Of a stretch of 51,259 nucleotides of DNA, positions 15,707 through 23,140 are shown piece after piece. Numbering within the stretch: the first letter of the stretch is position 1; the number at the start of each line of letters is the position of its first letter. This stretch comes from Dehalococcoidia bacterium UBA1123 (GTDB taxonomy: Bacteria; Chloroflexota; Dehalococcoidia; Lucifugimonadales; UBA1123), in the NCBI GenBank assembly GCA_002313895.1, contig DCAW01000105.1:1-51259 (forward strand). Direction: 5' to 3'. The notes under the pieces were generated by a model. The model was not told where the DNA came from. It searched no databases and saw nothing but the letters and a program-made list of their open reading frames with translations. The position numbers and the translations under genes were made by a program.

Positions 15707-16453
15707 TACTACTGGTACTGCGCGGAGGGGCATGGTCAATCCGCAAGCAGAGATGTCGGCCAATATACCGACATCGTGGCGCCGGACACAACCAACATTT
15801 ACATCAGCTACTACGATGACACAAGCCACAACTTGAAGTTCGCCGTTGCAACCCACTTCGTGTTCCCGACCTTCACCTTCAGCACGGTGGACTCGACAAA
15901 CGACATGGGCCAATACTCATCCATCGCGGCTGTGAACGACACCTCGGTGGATAACGGGCAGACAGTATACATTAGCTACTACGACGCAACATCTGGCGAC
16001 CTGAAGCTCACCTCGTCGACTAACAGCGGCAGTCCATTTAGCGTCTCGACGGTGGTGTCCAGTGGCGATGTTGGGCAGTTCTCGTCCATCGCGATTGTGG
16101 ACCCAACGACGGTTTTCATCAGCTACTTCGAGGACGCGCCGATAGCCTCTGGCAACAAGCTTCGGATGGTGCGCTCCGCGGACTATGGTGTGACTTTCGA
16201 GGACCCAGCCACAGTTGACACAGATCAAACCGTGGGAGAGCACAACGACATCTCCCTGGTAGGCACGACGAACGTGTTCGTGAGCTACTTAGACAACACA
16301 GCCGGGCCTGGATTCGGCGGCCTGGTTTGCCCGAAGCACCGTGCTGAGCTGGAGCGAAGCATTTGGTCGTCCTCAATCCAGCGCGTGTCCTACTTGCGAC
16401 CAGATTCATCGGGGCCCATCTCAGAATGGCGAGTGCCGCAGGGCCGTCGCTGA
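15707..16453 (+). pseudogene. remnant of a secreted-type beta-propeller repeat protein
   Basis: The translated region has four degenerate copies of a unit, DVGQYTDI...NIYISYYDD, DMGQYSSI...TVYISYYDA, DVGQFSSI...TVFISYF and GEHNDISL...NVFVSYLDN. This is the BNR/sialidase-like propeller pattern seen in exported bacterial repeat proteins. An in-frame TGA (15704-15706) precedes the first unit. After the fourth unit (about 16310) the sequence loses the repeat character and another frame continues with WFARST, suggesting a frameshift. A GTG at 15776 could start a 225-aa product, but four blades are too few for a full propeller. No enzyme residues can be assigned. Confidence 0.55.
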
Positions 16454-16454
16454 A

Positions 16455-16475
16455 AGCTGTCAGCTGATAGCTCAT
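16455..16475. repeat. heptamer-phased repeat (AGCTGTC AGCTGAT AGCTCAT)
   Basis: Three successive seven-base units overlap the end of the propeller remnant. The unit matches those at 4303-4325 and 51247-51259. Confidence 0.55.
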
Positions 16476-16519
16476 GGCCCGCACCTGACTAACTATGTTA
16501 TATTCTCTCTCGTGAAAAC

Positions 16520-17164
16520 ATGAAACTGATATTTATTCGACACGCGCAAAGCATGGCAAACGCAGCAGGCAAGTGGCAGGGGCGGGGGGAGACCGAACTG
16601 TCGGAGTTGGGCAGGCAGCAGGCCGAGAAACTCAGAGAGCGATTCGCCGCCGAGGGTTTCGAGCCTACCCACGTTTACTCCAGCCCGATGATTCGCACGT
16701 CCGAGACCGCCCGCATAGCCACAGCGGCTTGGAACTACCCCATCACTCCCCTGTATGACCTGATAGAAATCGACGTGGGGGTATTCTCAGGCAAGAACTG
16801 GGAGGAAGTCCAGGCCCAGTATCCCGAGGCCGCCCGTCTGTACCACGAGACGCGCAACTGGGACCATGTGCCGGAAGCCGAACCAATGGCGGACCGCCGG
16901 GTCAGGGCTGAAAGGGCGATCAACCAGCTAATTGCAGACCACACCAACGAGGATAAAATTTTGGCTTTCACCCACGGGGGAATAATCCACTATCTCTTCG
17001 CCGCTCTCATGGGCGTTGACCGGTTGTGGGGCATGCCTGTAGGCAACACCGCGATGTTCGATTTCGACCTGGACGTCGAGCGCTGGCATCACAGTGATTC
17101 AACCCTTCTGAACACTAACCTGTGGCGCATCAACCGGCTCAACGACTCCTCACACCTCGACTGA
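16520..17164 (+). CDS. histidine phosphatase family protein (GpmB/CobC-like)
   Basis: A 214-aa protein beginning MKLIFIRHAQSMAN. The phospho-accepting His8 lies in RHA rather than the commoner RHG. The second catalytic His is in LAFTHGGIIHYL (about 150). YSSPMIRTSETA (about 54-65) holds the phosphate-binding Arg. These are broad-specificity phosphatases or cofactor-dependent mutases; a length near 200 aa favours a phosphatase of the GpmB/CobC group. There is no strong ribosome-binding site before the ATG at 16520. It stands alone, followed by a 270-bp gap. Confidence 0.85.
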   Translation: MKLIFIRHAQSMANAAGKWQGRGETELSELGRQQAEKLRERFAAEGFEPTHVYSSPMIRTSETARIATAAWNYPITPLYDLIEIDVGVFSGKNWEEVQAQYPEAARLYHETRNWDHVPEAEPMADRRVRAERAINQLIADHTNEDKILAFTHGGIIHYLFAALMGVDRLWGMPVGNTAMFDFDLDVERWHHSDSTLLNTNLWRINRLNDSSHLD

Positions 17165-17432
17165 CTCCCCTAAGAAGCCATGTGACCCGCCCCTTCTCCT
17201 CAGGTCTACTCTTTGTGATTTGCGCCAGAAGTTATCCAGAATACTGCCTCGCGGTGGCCTCTTCCACACAGAATACAGACTAAAAGATGTCGTCTAAGCG
17301 ACTGACATTTTCCCAAAAAGGTTTAGAATTTTACAAAAGCTAACCAAAATCAAACTAGGCAGGTCTCCCATGCTCGGCGTACTCTTTCCCACAGTAAGCA
17401 AACGCCTGATACAGTTTCCGGGGAGCGACCAT

Positions 17433-17633
17433 ATGCAGAGAATACAAACTCAGGATCTCGCTCGTAGAGATGCAACCAATGGATACGCCTGGCGCACAGA
17501 AGAAGCGGCGATGGTCAACGCTCTGATCGGAGCGGCATGGCATCACGAGATGGATCAGCGGTCTGGGGTAATGTCCAGGGTGTCGAACTTGTTGAGGAAG
17601 GTGGGCATCGGAAGCAGACGCAGCACCTGGTAA
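17433..17633 (+). CDS. small hypothetical protein
   Basis: A 66-aa basic protein, MQRIQTQDLARRDATNGYA..., ending in a Lys/Arg-rich tail (LLRKVGIGSRRSTW). I do not recognise it. The ATG at 17433 was chosen because GGGGAG lies 8 nt upstream; the frame is open further to an ATG at 17370 without such a site. A strong intrinsic terminator follows 24 bp after the stop, supporting real expression. It has no transmembrane segment. Confidence 0.5.
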   Translation: MQRIQTQDLARRDATNGYAWRTEEAAMVNALIGAAWHHEMDQRSGVMSRVSNLLRKVGIGSRRSTW

Positions 17634-17657
17634 CCTAGACAACTACCGATAATCAGG

Positions 17658-17684
17658 GGGCAGGCTTTAAAGTCTGCCCTTTTT
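17658..17684 (+). terminator. intrinsic terminator after the small ORF
   Basis: GGGCAGGCTT pairs with AAGTCTGCCC (17658-17679, one G-T pair), followed by TTTTTG. A textbook Rho-independent terminator. Confidence 0.8.
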
Positions 17685-17700
17685 GTGTGTCCCCATTTTA

Positions 17701-17732
17701 GGTATCAAGGATCAGGAATCAGGTGGTCAGGA
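17701..17732. repeat. heptamer-phased repeat (TATCAAG GATCAGG AATCAGG)
   Basis: Four units, TATCAAG, GATCAGG, AATCAGG and TGGTCAGG, the clearest seven-base array in the window. It lies between the terminator and the lyase gene. Confidence 0.65.
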
Positions 17733-17833
17733 ATTGCGCGACTGACGCGCTGCTCCGCAGATTGGCTCGTTGACATGCCCTCACTGCGACAATACACTCG
17801 ACCCCATCACCGCACACCCAGGAGGAACGCCGA

Positions 17834-19189
17834 ATGCAACGAGAACCCGCCGCGCTGAGGATGGCCGACCCCGGAGTCCGCTCGCAGTTCACCGAAGAAG
17901 CCCGATTCCAATCGTGGCTGGATGTTGAAGCCGCGCTGGCCCAGGCCCAGGCAGACCTGGGAGTCATCCCGCGGCCTGCGGCAGACGAGATTACCCGCAA
18001 GGCTCGGCTATCCTTTCTGGACATCAATGCCATTCACGAAGGGCTCGCCAAAACAGGCCATCCTCTTGTCCCTTTGATCTGGGAACTGGACCGGGTGTGC
18101 GACGGAGACGGCGGAGGGTGGGCTCATTGGGGCGCAACGACTCAGAACATCACCCAGACAGGCAAGCTGTTGATGCTTCGAGAGGCCCATCGCATTTATC
18201 TGTCCCAGTTGGCCCAGATTCTCACCGTGCTGGCGAATCTGGCAGAGGAGACCAAAGACTACGCACTGCCGGGACGCACCCACGGTCAGCACGCGGTTCC
18301 CGCGACCTTCGGATACAAGGTCGCCGTCTGGATTGACGAGCTTTGCCGACACGTCGAGAGGCTGCAGGGTTGCGAGGACCGTGTGTTCGTCGCAATGCTG
18401 GGCGGCGGAGCCGGAACTCTGGCATCGCTGGGGGAGGTCGGTCTTGAGATTCAGGACCTGATGGCCCGCAAGCTGGACATGAAGCCCATGACCATGCCTG
18501 CCCGAACCACGGGCGACCACCTGTGCGAGTACGTCACCCTGCTGGGGATGCTGGCGTCGACCTGCTCCAAGATGGGAGGCGAGGTCTTCACGCTGATGAA
18601 ACAGGAGTTCGGAGAGGTGGAAGAACCTGTCCCGCCAGGCACTGTGGGAAGTAGCACCATGCCTCAGAAGCGCAATCCCAAGCTAGCCCAGGACATCGTG
18701 GCGGTGGCGGCGCAGATTCGCGCGCTAGTCCCGCTGGCGCTGGAGGCCATGATTACCGAGCACGAAGCCAACCGCACTACCAGCGTGATGATGAACCGCG
18801 CCCTCGACCAGTCGGCTGTCCTCACGGGCGATTTGCTACAGTACGTCATCGAATTGTTCTCCGGCATCCAGGTATTTCCAGAGCGTATGCGAGCCAATCT
18901 TGACCTGTCCGGCGGGCTGATAATGTCCGAGGCTATAATGTTGGAGCTAGGGCGCAAGCTGGGCCGTCAACGGGCTCATGACGCGGTGTACGACGCGGCT
19001 CAGGCGTCAGTTGTGGAGAGCAGGCCTTTCAAGGACACCCTGGCCGAGGTCTCGGACGTTGCATCCAACATGACACCACAGGAAATCGAAGTCCTTCTTG
19101 ACCCGACCGAGTACACGGGCATATGCAGCCTGTTCGCCCAGCGCGAGGCAGCCAAGGCGCGAGAGGTCGCGGCCTCTCTGAATTCTTGA
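17834..19189 (+). CDS. adenylosuccinate lyase/PcaB-family lyase
   Basis: A 451-aa member of the fumarase/aspartase superfamily. The signature GSSTMPQKRNP is at about 271-281, TGHPLVPLIWEL and WAHWGATTQNI are the substrate-binding conserved regions C1 and C2, and GGGAGTLASLG lies in the middle. The superfamily cleaves or forms C-N or C-C bonds through a carbanion; the Ser of the GSS loop is the catalytic base. The sequence fits adenylosuccinate lyase-like proteins and 3-carboxy-cis,cis-muconate cycloisomerase (PcaB). I favour the PcaB-like reading slightly because the next gene is in the AhpD/carboxymuconolactone decarboxylase superfamily. AGGAGG precedes ATG 17834. It is 18 bp from the selenoprotein gene, so they are likely one operon. 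Confidence 0.8.
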   Translation: MQREPAALRMADPGVRSQFTEEARFQSWLDVEAALAQAQADLGVIPRPAADEITRKARLSFLDINAIHEGLAKTGHPLVPLIWELDRVCDGDGGGWAHWGATTQNITQTGKLLMLREAHRIYLSQLAQILTVLANLAEETKDYALPGRTHGQHAVPATFGYKVAVWIDELCRHVERLQGCEDRVFVAMLGGGAGTLASLGEVGLEIQDLMARKLDMKPMTMPARTTGDHLCEYVTLLGMLASTCSKMGGEVFTLMKQEFGEVEEPVPPGTVGSSTMPQKRNPKLAQDIVAVAAQIRALVPLALEAMITEHEANRTTSVMMNRALDQSAVLTGDLLQYVIELFSGIQVFPERMRANLDLSGGLIMSEAIMLELGRKLGRQRAHDAVYDAAQASVVESRPFKDTLAEVSDVASNMTPQEIEVLLDPTEYTGICSLFAQREAAKAREVAASLNS

Positions 19190-19207
19190 ATTAGCGAGGT
19201 GAACCCG

Positions 19208-19825
19208 ATGCACAAACACGAGATCAAAGAAGCCTGGGTTGACATTGCCCCCGACAACGGCTCTCAGCCTGTCGCGCCCGGACGTTGGGCCTTCGAGTTT
19301 CGCCCTGCGATGGGGCGGCTTCTGTCAGCCCATCCTGCCATCGGCCCTGCCTTCAACACCCTGTACAGCGAGATCATGCGCGGTCCGGGAAGCCTGAGCC
19401 GTCAGGAACGGGAGATGATCGCCACCGTCGCTGCTGTTGCTCAGGATTGCTACTATTGAGCCACAACCCACGCAGAGTTTCTGCGTGTCGAGGACGGAGA
19501 CCCTGCAATCATCAAGACCCTGGTCGATGGGAGTTGGCGCGACGCCATGACTCCGGGAAACCGAAACTTCCAGCTTTGCGAACTGGCCCACAAGATGAGC
19601 GCGACGCCCACCAGCATGACCGAGGACGATTGGCAGCCTCTCCGAGACCTGGGATTCGACGATCAGGCGTGTCTGGAGGTCGCCCACATCGTGGGCATAT
19701 TCAACTACCTGACCCGCCTGGCCGACGGTCTGGGCCTCCAGTTGGACCCTGCGACCCTTGAGGCGTCGGAGACTGAGACTCCACTGAAGAAGATCGGAGA
19801 CGCTAACGGCGCTCGCACCGTGTAG
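19208..19825 (+). CDS. AhpD-like selenoprotein (CxxU), TGA at 19457-19459 read as Sec
   Basis: The frame from ATG 19208 (GAGGTGA 5 nt upstream) is interrupted only by a TGA at codon 84 and then continues to a TAG at 19823-19825, giving 205 aa with Sec. The protein has the AhpD/carboxymuconolactone decarboxylase pattern. SRQEREMIATVAAVAQDC leads into Y-Y-[TGA]-A-T-T-H, so the motif is Cys81-x-x-Sec84-x-x-x-His88 where AhpD peroxidases have C-x-x-C-x-x-x-H. A Glu about ten residues upstream (QERE) matches the proton-relay Glu. The downstream half (FQLCELAHKMS..., FDDQACLEVAHIVGIFNYL) is also family-like, so the frame after TGA is maintained. Standard gene callers would split or truncate it. The enzyme should reduce peroxides or act as a thiol oxidoreductase with a selenenylsulfide. 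A hairpin of bacterial SECIS geometry follows the TGA. It lies downstream of a lyase gene and convergent with 19841-20191. Confidence 0.85.
19469..19487 (+). promoter_or_regulatory. predicted bacterial SECIS hairpin
   Basis: CACGCAGA (19469-19476) pairs perfectly with TCTGCGTG (19480-19487) around the loop GTT. The stem starts 9 nt and the loop 17 nt after the TGA at 19457-19459. Known bacterial SECIS elements place a small loop with an early G about 16-37 nt after the UGA, where SelB binds. The hairpin is within the coding frame. Confidence 0.75.
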
Positions 19826-19840
19826 GATATTACTCTGAGG

Positions 19841-20191
19841 TCAGCCCTCGGTGTCCATCCTGCGTAACACGACGTAAGGGGCGGTCTCGCTCTGGGTAGT
19901 CGCCATGTCTATCAGGTCCTGCGAAACACCCAACTCCAGCAGAGAGTCTCGGCGCAGCTGGCGCTGAATGCGCTGGGTCATCTCGACTCTGACACCGTGA
20001 TGCGCGGCTTCCAAAACGTCGCCAGGCTCTGCGCCCACGGTTTGCAGGGCGTCGACCAGTTCATCGCGAAGTCGCTTGCGTTCGTCTTCGGCGATTCGGA
20101 TGGCCTCAGTCACAACGGCAAGCTGACCGATCATCGAATCAATCCGGTCGTTCATCTCCTGCGGAAGTTCGTTGATGTCAAAAAGCTTCAC
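19841..20191 (-). CDS. hypothetical protein with N-terminal coiled coil
   Basis: A 116-aa protein. Residues about 10-55 (DRIDSMIGQLAVVTEAI followed by DERKRLRDELVDAL) have heptad-like spacing of hydrophobics and many charges, typical of a coiled coil. The C-terminal part SLLELGVSQDLIDMAT...VVLRRMD looks globular. I do not recognise the family; phage-type nuclease-associated coiled-coil proteins have a similar layout but no motif supports that. GTG start at 20191 with a weak site. It runs convergently toward the selenoprotein gene, with 15 bp between the stops. Confidence 0.55.
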   Translation of the reverse strand: MKLFDINELPQEMNDRIDSMIGQLAVVTEAIRIAEDERKRLRDELVDALQTVGAEPGDVLEAAHHGVRVEMTQRIQRQLRRDSLLELGVSQDLIDMATTQSETAPYVVLRRMDTEG

Positions 20192-20240
20192 GGGAATCTT
20201 TCACGATTTTTTTCATAGTGTCATCACCACGTAACCGAAG

Positions 20241-20873
20241 CTATGACGTAACCTCGTACACCCATACCTGATGGAGGACGTCTGGTTCGCCTTTGGGGAG
20301 GGCCTGCATTGGGTCGCCCATTTCGACCAGCTTCCATTTGCCTTCTGATTCAAGCGCTGTCTGGACTTCTTTGAATCCGCCGTCCTCATAGAGGTCGGGA
20401 CGGAGCGTGAATATGATATGCCCACCCGGGCGAACCACGCGAACGAGTTCGTTCAGCGACGAGGCAGGCGCATGGCCGACGGTCAGGACTCCCACCGACA
20501 GGGCAGCGTCGAAGGAATCTGTCGGAAAGCCTAGGCTCTCTCCCATGACCATCTGTTGAAACTCGCCGTACACGTTCTTCTTGCGCGCCTGATCCAGCAT
20601 GCCCTCGGACAGGTCCATCGCCACCAAGTTATGGTAGCCGTGTTCGTTGAGCAGTTGTCCCACCAGCCCGGTTCCCGCTCCGGCGTCCAGGATTCGAGAG
20701 TCTTTCGGGACATACTTAGCGGCGGCTGTGACAGACGATGGCGGGCCATACCAACCAAAGTCTCCGATCAAGTCCTTCTCGTAGCTTGACGCCCACTGGT
20801 CATACCGTTCTCCAAGCTCCTGTTCGTTCTTGGACGAATACACCCACTGGATCAGGTTCTGTTCCTCGGTCAT
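20241..20873 (-). CDS. class I SAM methyltransferase (METTL27-like)
   Basis: A 210-aa protein with ELGERYDQWASSYEKDL near the start, motif I ILDAGAGTGLVGQLL (about 61-75), acidic MDLSEGMLDQARKK, motif post-I FDAALSVGVLTVGHAP and RVVRPGGHIIFTLR. The N-terminal YDQWASSYEKD block and the VGHAP loop resemble Williams-Beuren region methyltransferase 27 (WBSCR27/METTL27)-type proteins. The substrate is not known for such bacterial members. ATG at 20873. The neighbour upstream is the CaiB/BaiF CoA-transferase. Confidence 0.8.
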   Translation of the reverse strand: MTEEQNLIQWVYSSKNEQELGERYDQWASSYEKDLIGDFGWYGPPSSVTAAAKYVPKDSRILDAGAGTGLVGQLLNEHGYHNLVAMDLSEGMLDQARKKNVYGEFQQMVMGESLGFPTDSFDAALSVGVLTVGHAPASSLNELVRVVRPGGHIIFTLRPDLYEDGGFKEVQTALESEGKWKLVEMGDPMQALPKGEPDVLHQVWVYEVTS

Positions 20874-20893
20874 GTGTAAATCCTATGGTTAGA

Positions 20894-20915
20894 GGTCAGG
20901 TTTTCAGGTATCAGG
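20894..20915. repeat. heptamer-phased repeat (GGTCAGG TTTTCAGG TATCAGG)
   Basis: Three TCAGG-ending units in seven to eight base phase between the methyltransferase start and the CoA-transferase stop. Confidence 0.55.
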
Positions 20916-20922
20916 CGAATAT

Positions 20923-22098
20923 TCACGCGATCGGCACGCTGGCGGTTCGAGGTATGGCCCCGCTAGCTCGCATGTTGTCGATTTCTGGGGATGCATAGCC
21001 CAACTCTCGCAGGATGCTTTCGGTGTCGCCTCCAAATGCCGGGGAGCGCGCCGCAACCGCGGGCGTCCGACTAAGTTGGGGAGACACGCCACCGTGGGTG
21101 ATTTGTCCAAAGTCTGGATGCTTGGCAGACTGTATCAGCGAATGGCGTTGCGCGTAGCTGTCCTCACGTAACTCTGAAATAGTCTGATTGGGAATGGCGG
21201 TTACTCCAACCCCCTTCAGGATGCGCGCCCATTCTTCGGTTGAATTTAGTCTGAACGTCAAAGCCAGTTGTTCCGAAAGCTGTTCGTCGTTCTCGTCACG
21301 AAGCTCGGCGGTGGCAAATTCGGGCTTGCCTCGCAGATGCTTCAAAGAGTCCAATCGAGTGAGCCGATTCCAGCCTTCGAAGTCCTCAACGGACAGTAAG
21401 AACCAGGAGTCCGACGACTGGTAGAGCCTCGATAGCGCATTGAAACCTTTGGCATCGGGGCCTTCGATCTCGTTTCTATCGTAGCCCACATAGTCCAACA
21501 TGTACGGCGACGAGAAGGTGGAGGCGGTGTAAGACAGAGCCGTCTCGACGCGTTGGCCCTTTCCAGTGCGTTCCCGCTCCAATAGGGCCATAATCACGCC
21601 GTAGGCGGCCATGAGGCCAGTGCCGTAGTCGTTGAAGGTGTAAGGAGGAGGAGCCGGAACGCCGTCGCGGCCTCCGTTGCGTACCTGCATTCCGGTGGCG
21701 GCCTGGGCGTTCTGATCAAATCCAGGACGCATGGCCCACGGCCCCTGCTGTCCAAAAGCGTTTATCGAAACGTATATCAAACCGGGCTTGCGTCGCTTCA
21801 ACTGTTCGTATCCGACGCCCAGACGATCAGCAACGCCTTTGCGGAAACCCTCCAGCACCACATCCGAGGTCTCCACAAGGCGGTAGAAGGCATCCAGTCC
21901 GGCGGGTTTGGTGATGTTCAGGCAAATGCTACGCTTGCCCCTTCCAACTTCCAGCCAGGGAGTGAGACCGGGTTGGCGGTGTTCCGGGTCGATCTTGATG
22001 ACATCCGCCCCGTACTCGGCCAGCGCCCTGCCGCAGGTCGGTCCGGCAAGCACGATGCACATATCCAGGACTCTGATTCCCTTCAACGCCGCTGGCAT
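20923..22098 (-). CDS. CaiB/BaiF family (family III) CoA-transferase
   Basis: A 391-aa protein. LKGIRVLDMCIVLAGPTCGR, LAEYGADVIKID and GKRSICLNI are the N-terminal family III blocks. The catalytic Asp is probably in FNDYGTGLMAAYGVIMAL (about 165-182), and GKGQRVETALSYTA follows. Family III enzymes form an aspartyl-CoA mixed anhydride and move CoA between carboxylic acids such as carnitine, bile acids, oxalate or mesaconate. The protein works as an interlocked dimer. ATG 22098 with GGAGAA about 10 nt upstream. No dehydrogenase or hydratase neighbour fixes the substrate. A terminator of the upstream korAB operon lies just before it. Confidence 0.85.
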   Translation of the reverse strand: MPAALKGIRVLDMCIVLAGPTCGRALAEYGADVIKIDPEHRQPGLTPWLEVGRGKRSICLNITKPAGLDAFYRLVETSDVVLEGFRKGVADRLGVGYEQLKRRKPGLIYVSINAFGQQGPWAMRPGFDQNAQAATGMQVRNGGRDGVPAPPPYTFNDYGTGLMAAYGVIMALLERERTGKGQRVETALSYTASTFSSPYMLDYVGYDRNEIEGPDAKGFNALSRLYQSSDSWFLLSVEDFEGWNRLTRLDSLKHLRGKPEFATAELRDENDEQLSEQLALTFRLNSTEEWARILKGVGVTAIPNQTISELREDSYAQRHSLIQSAKHPDFGQITHGGVSPQLSRTPAVAARSPAFGGDTESILRELGYASPEIDNMRASGAIPRTASVPIA

Positions 22099-22193
22099 CT
22101 TTCACATTTCTCCATTGGTCAATCTTTGGCCCTCACCCAAACAATCCATCAAAGGCCTTCGGGCCATTATATGAACGACTCTGATATAAAACA

Positions 22194-22222
22194 AACGCGC
22201 CCTGTGAATCACAAGGCGCGTT
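22194..22222 (-). terminator. intrinsic terminator of the korAB operon
   Basis: AACGCGCC and GGCGCGTT pair perfectly, with an inner TGTG/CACA extension. On the minus strand the tail TGTTTTATATC follows, 50 bp after the korB stop. Confidence 0.75.
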
Positions 22223-22273
22223 CTTCGTCATCTGGATGCGTCTGCTATTGCGCTGAATCCACCACCCTGATAC

Positions 22274-23140
22274 CTAGATAGCGTAAGAGTCCAGCAATGA
22301 CGCTACAGACTTGGCCTTCACCTTCTCGGAAACCTCATCGATGCGCTGGTCCAGCGTGGGCCGCGTCGTGTCACGGTAGAGCACGCCAAGCGGTATTCCG
22401 TCGTTGCTGGCGATATCGAATGCAGCGTCCCAGTCGGCATCGTCATGATCTTCCGGTATGTCGTAGGCGAGGCCGGGGATGCCCTTGCGAACGTTGCCCT
22501 TTAGCAGCTCAAAGGTGTTGTTGTACTCAGTGCAAGGCGACTGAATGTGAACAATGGAAAATCCTGGATGATCCATCGCCTCGGACATGATGGTGGACAT
22601 CTGCCGGACTTGACTGGACATTGTGGATGACACGAAGGAAACGCCGAGGCTCAGGTACATCTTGAACGGATGCAGCTTGTCTTCAGTCTTGCCGTACGGC
22701 GTGGAACTCGTGACCGCTCCCAGGTCTGTTGTGGGGGAGCTTTGGCCCTTGGTGAGTCCGTAAACCCCGTTGTCCATAACGATGGCTGTGATGTTCAGGT
22801 TGCGGGCTGCCTGAGGCGAGATATGCTCTAACCCGATGCCCAGGAAGTCGCCGTCTCCGGCCACGACCACAACATTGAGGTCAGGGTTGCCCATTTTGGC
22901 GCCCATTGCTATAGGCAGAGACCTGCCGTGGATTCCGTGGAACCCGTAAGGCTGGTCGCCCTCCAGCAGATGCACCATGTTGCCTGAACAACCGATGCCT
23001 GCAATTATCACGTTGTTTTCAGGCGCGACTTCCATCTCGACGGTCCGGCGGCTAATAGCGGTTTCCAGCGCTCGGCGGACGCCGAAGTCGCCGCAGCCAG
23101 GGCACCATTTGAAATCATATTCCGGGTTTTTGGAGGTCAT
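22274..23140 (-). CDS. korB: 2-oxoacid:ferredoxin oxidoreductase, beta subunit
   Basis: A 288-aa thiamine-diphosphate subunit. WCPGCGDFG near residue 12 supplies two cysteines of a 4Fe-4S cluster, IAGIGCSGNM supplies a third and QSPCTEYN a fourth. VAGDGDFLGIG...MDNGVYGLTKGQ is the GDG-N thiamine-diphosphate and Mg motif. With the alpha-gamma fusion subunit it decarboxylates a 2-oxoacid to an acyl-CoA and reduces ferredoxin. The KorAB type (2-oxoglutarate) is most common, but substrate is assigned by family only. Start ATG 23140 overlaps the alpha stop by 4 nt, so I reject the longer open frame to 23380. This is cytoplasmic central metabolism. Confidence 0.88.
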   Translation of the reverse strand: MTSKNPEYDFKWCPGCGDFGVRRALETAISRRTVEMEVAPENNVIIAGIGCSGNMVHLLEGDQPYGFHGIHGRSLPIAMGAKMGNPDLNVVVVAGDGDFLGIGLEHISPQAARNLNITAIVMDNGVYGLTKGQSSPTTDLGAVTSSTPYGKTEDKLHPFKMYLSLGVSFVSSTMSSQVRQMSTIMSEAMDHPGFSIVHIQSPCTEYNNTFELLKGNVRKGIPGLAYDIPEDHDDADWDAAFDIASNDGIPLGVLYRDTTRPTLDQRIDEVSEKVKAKSVASLLDSYAI

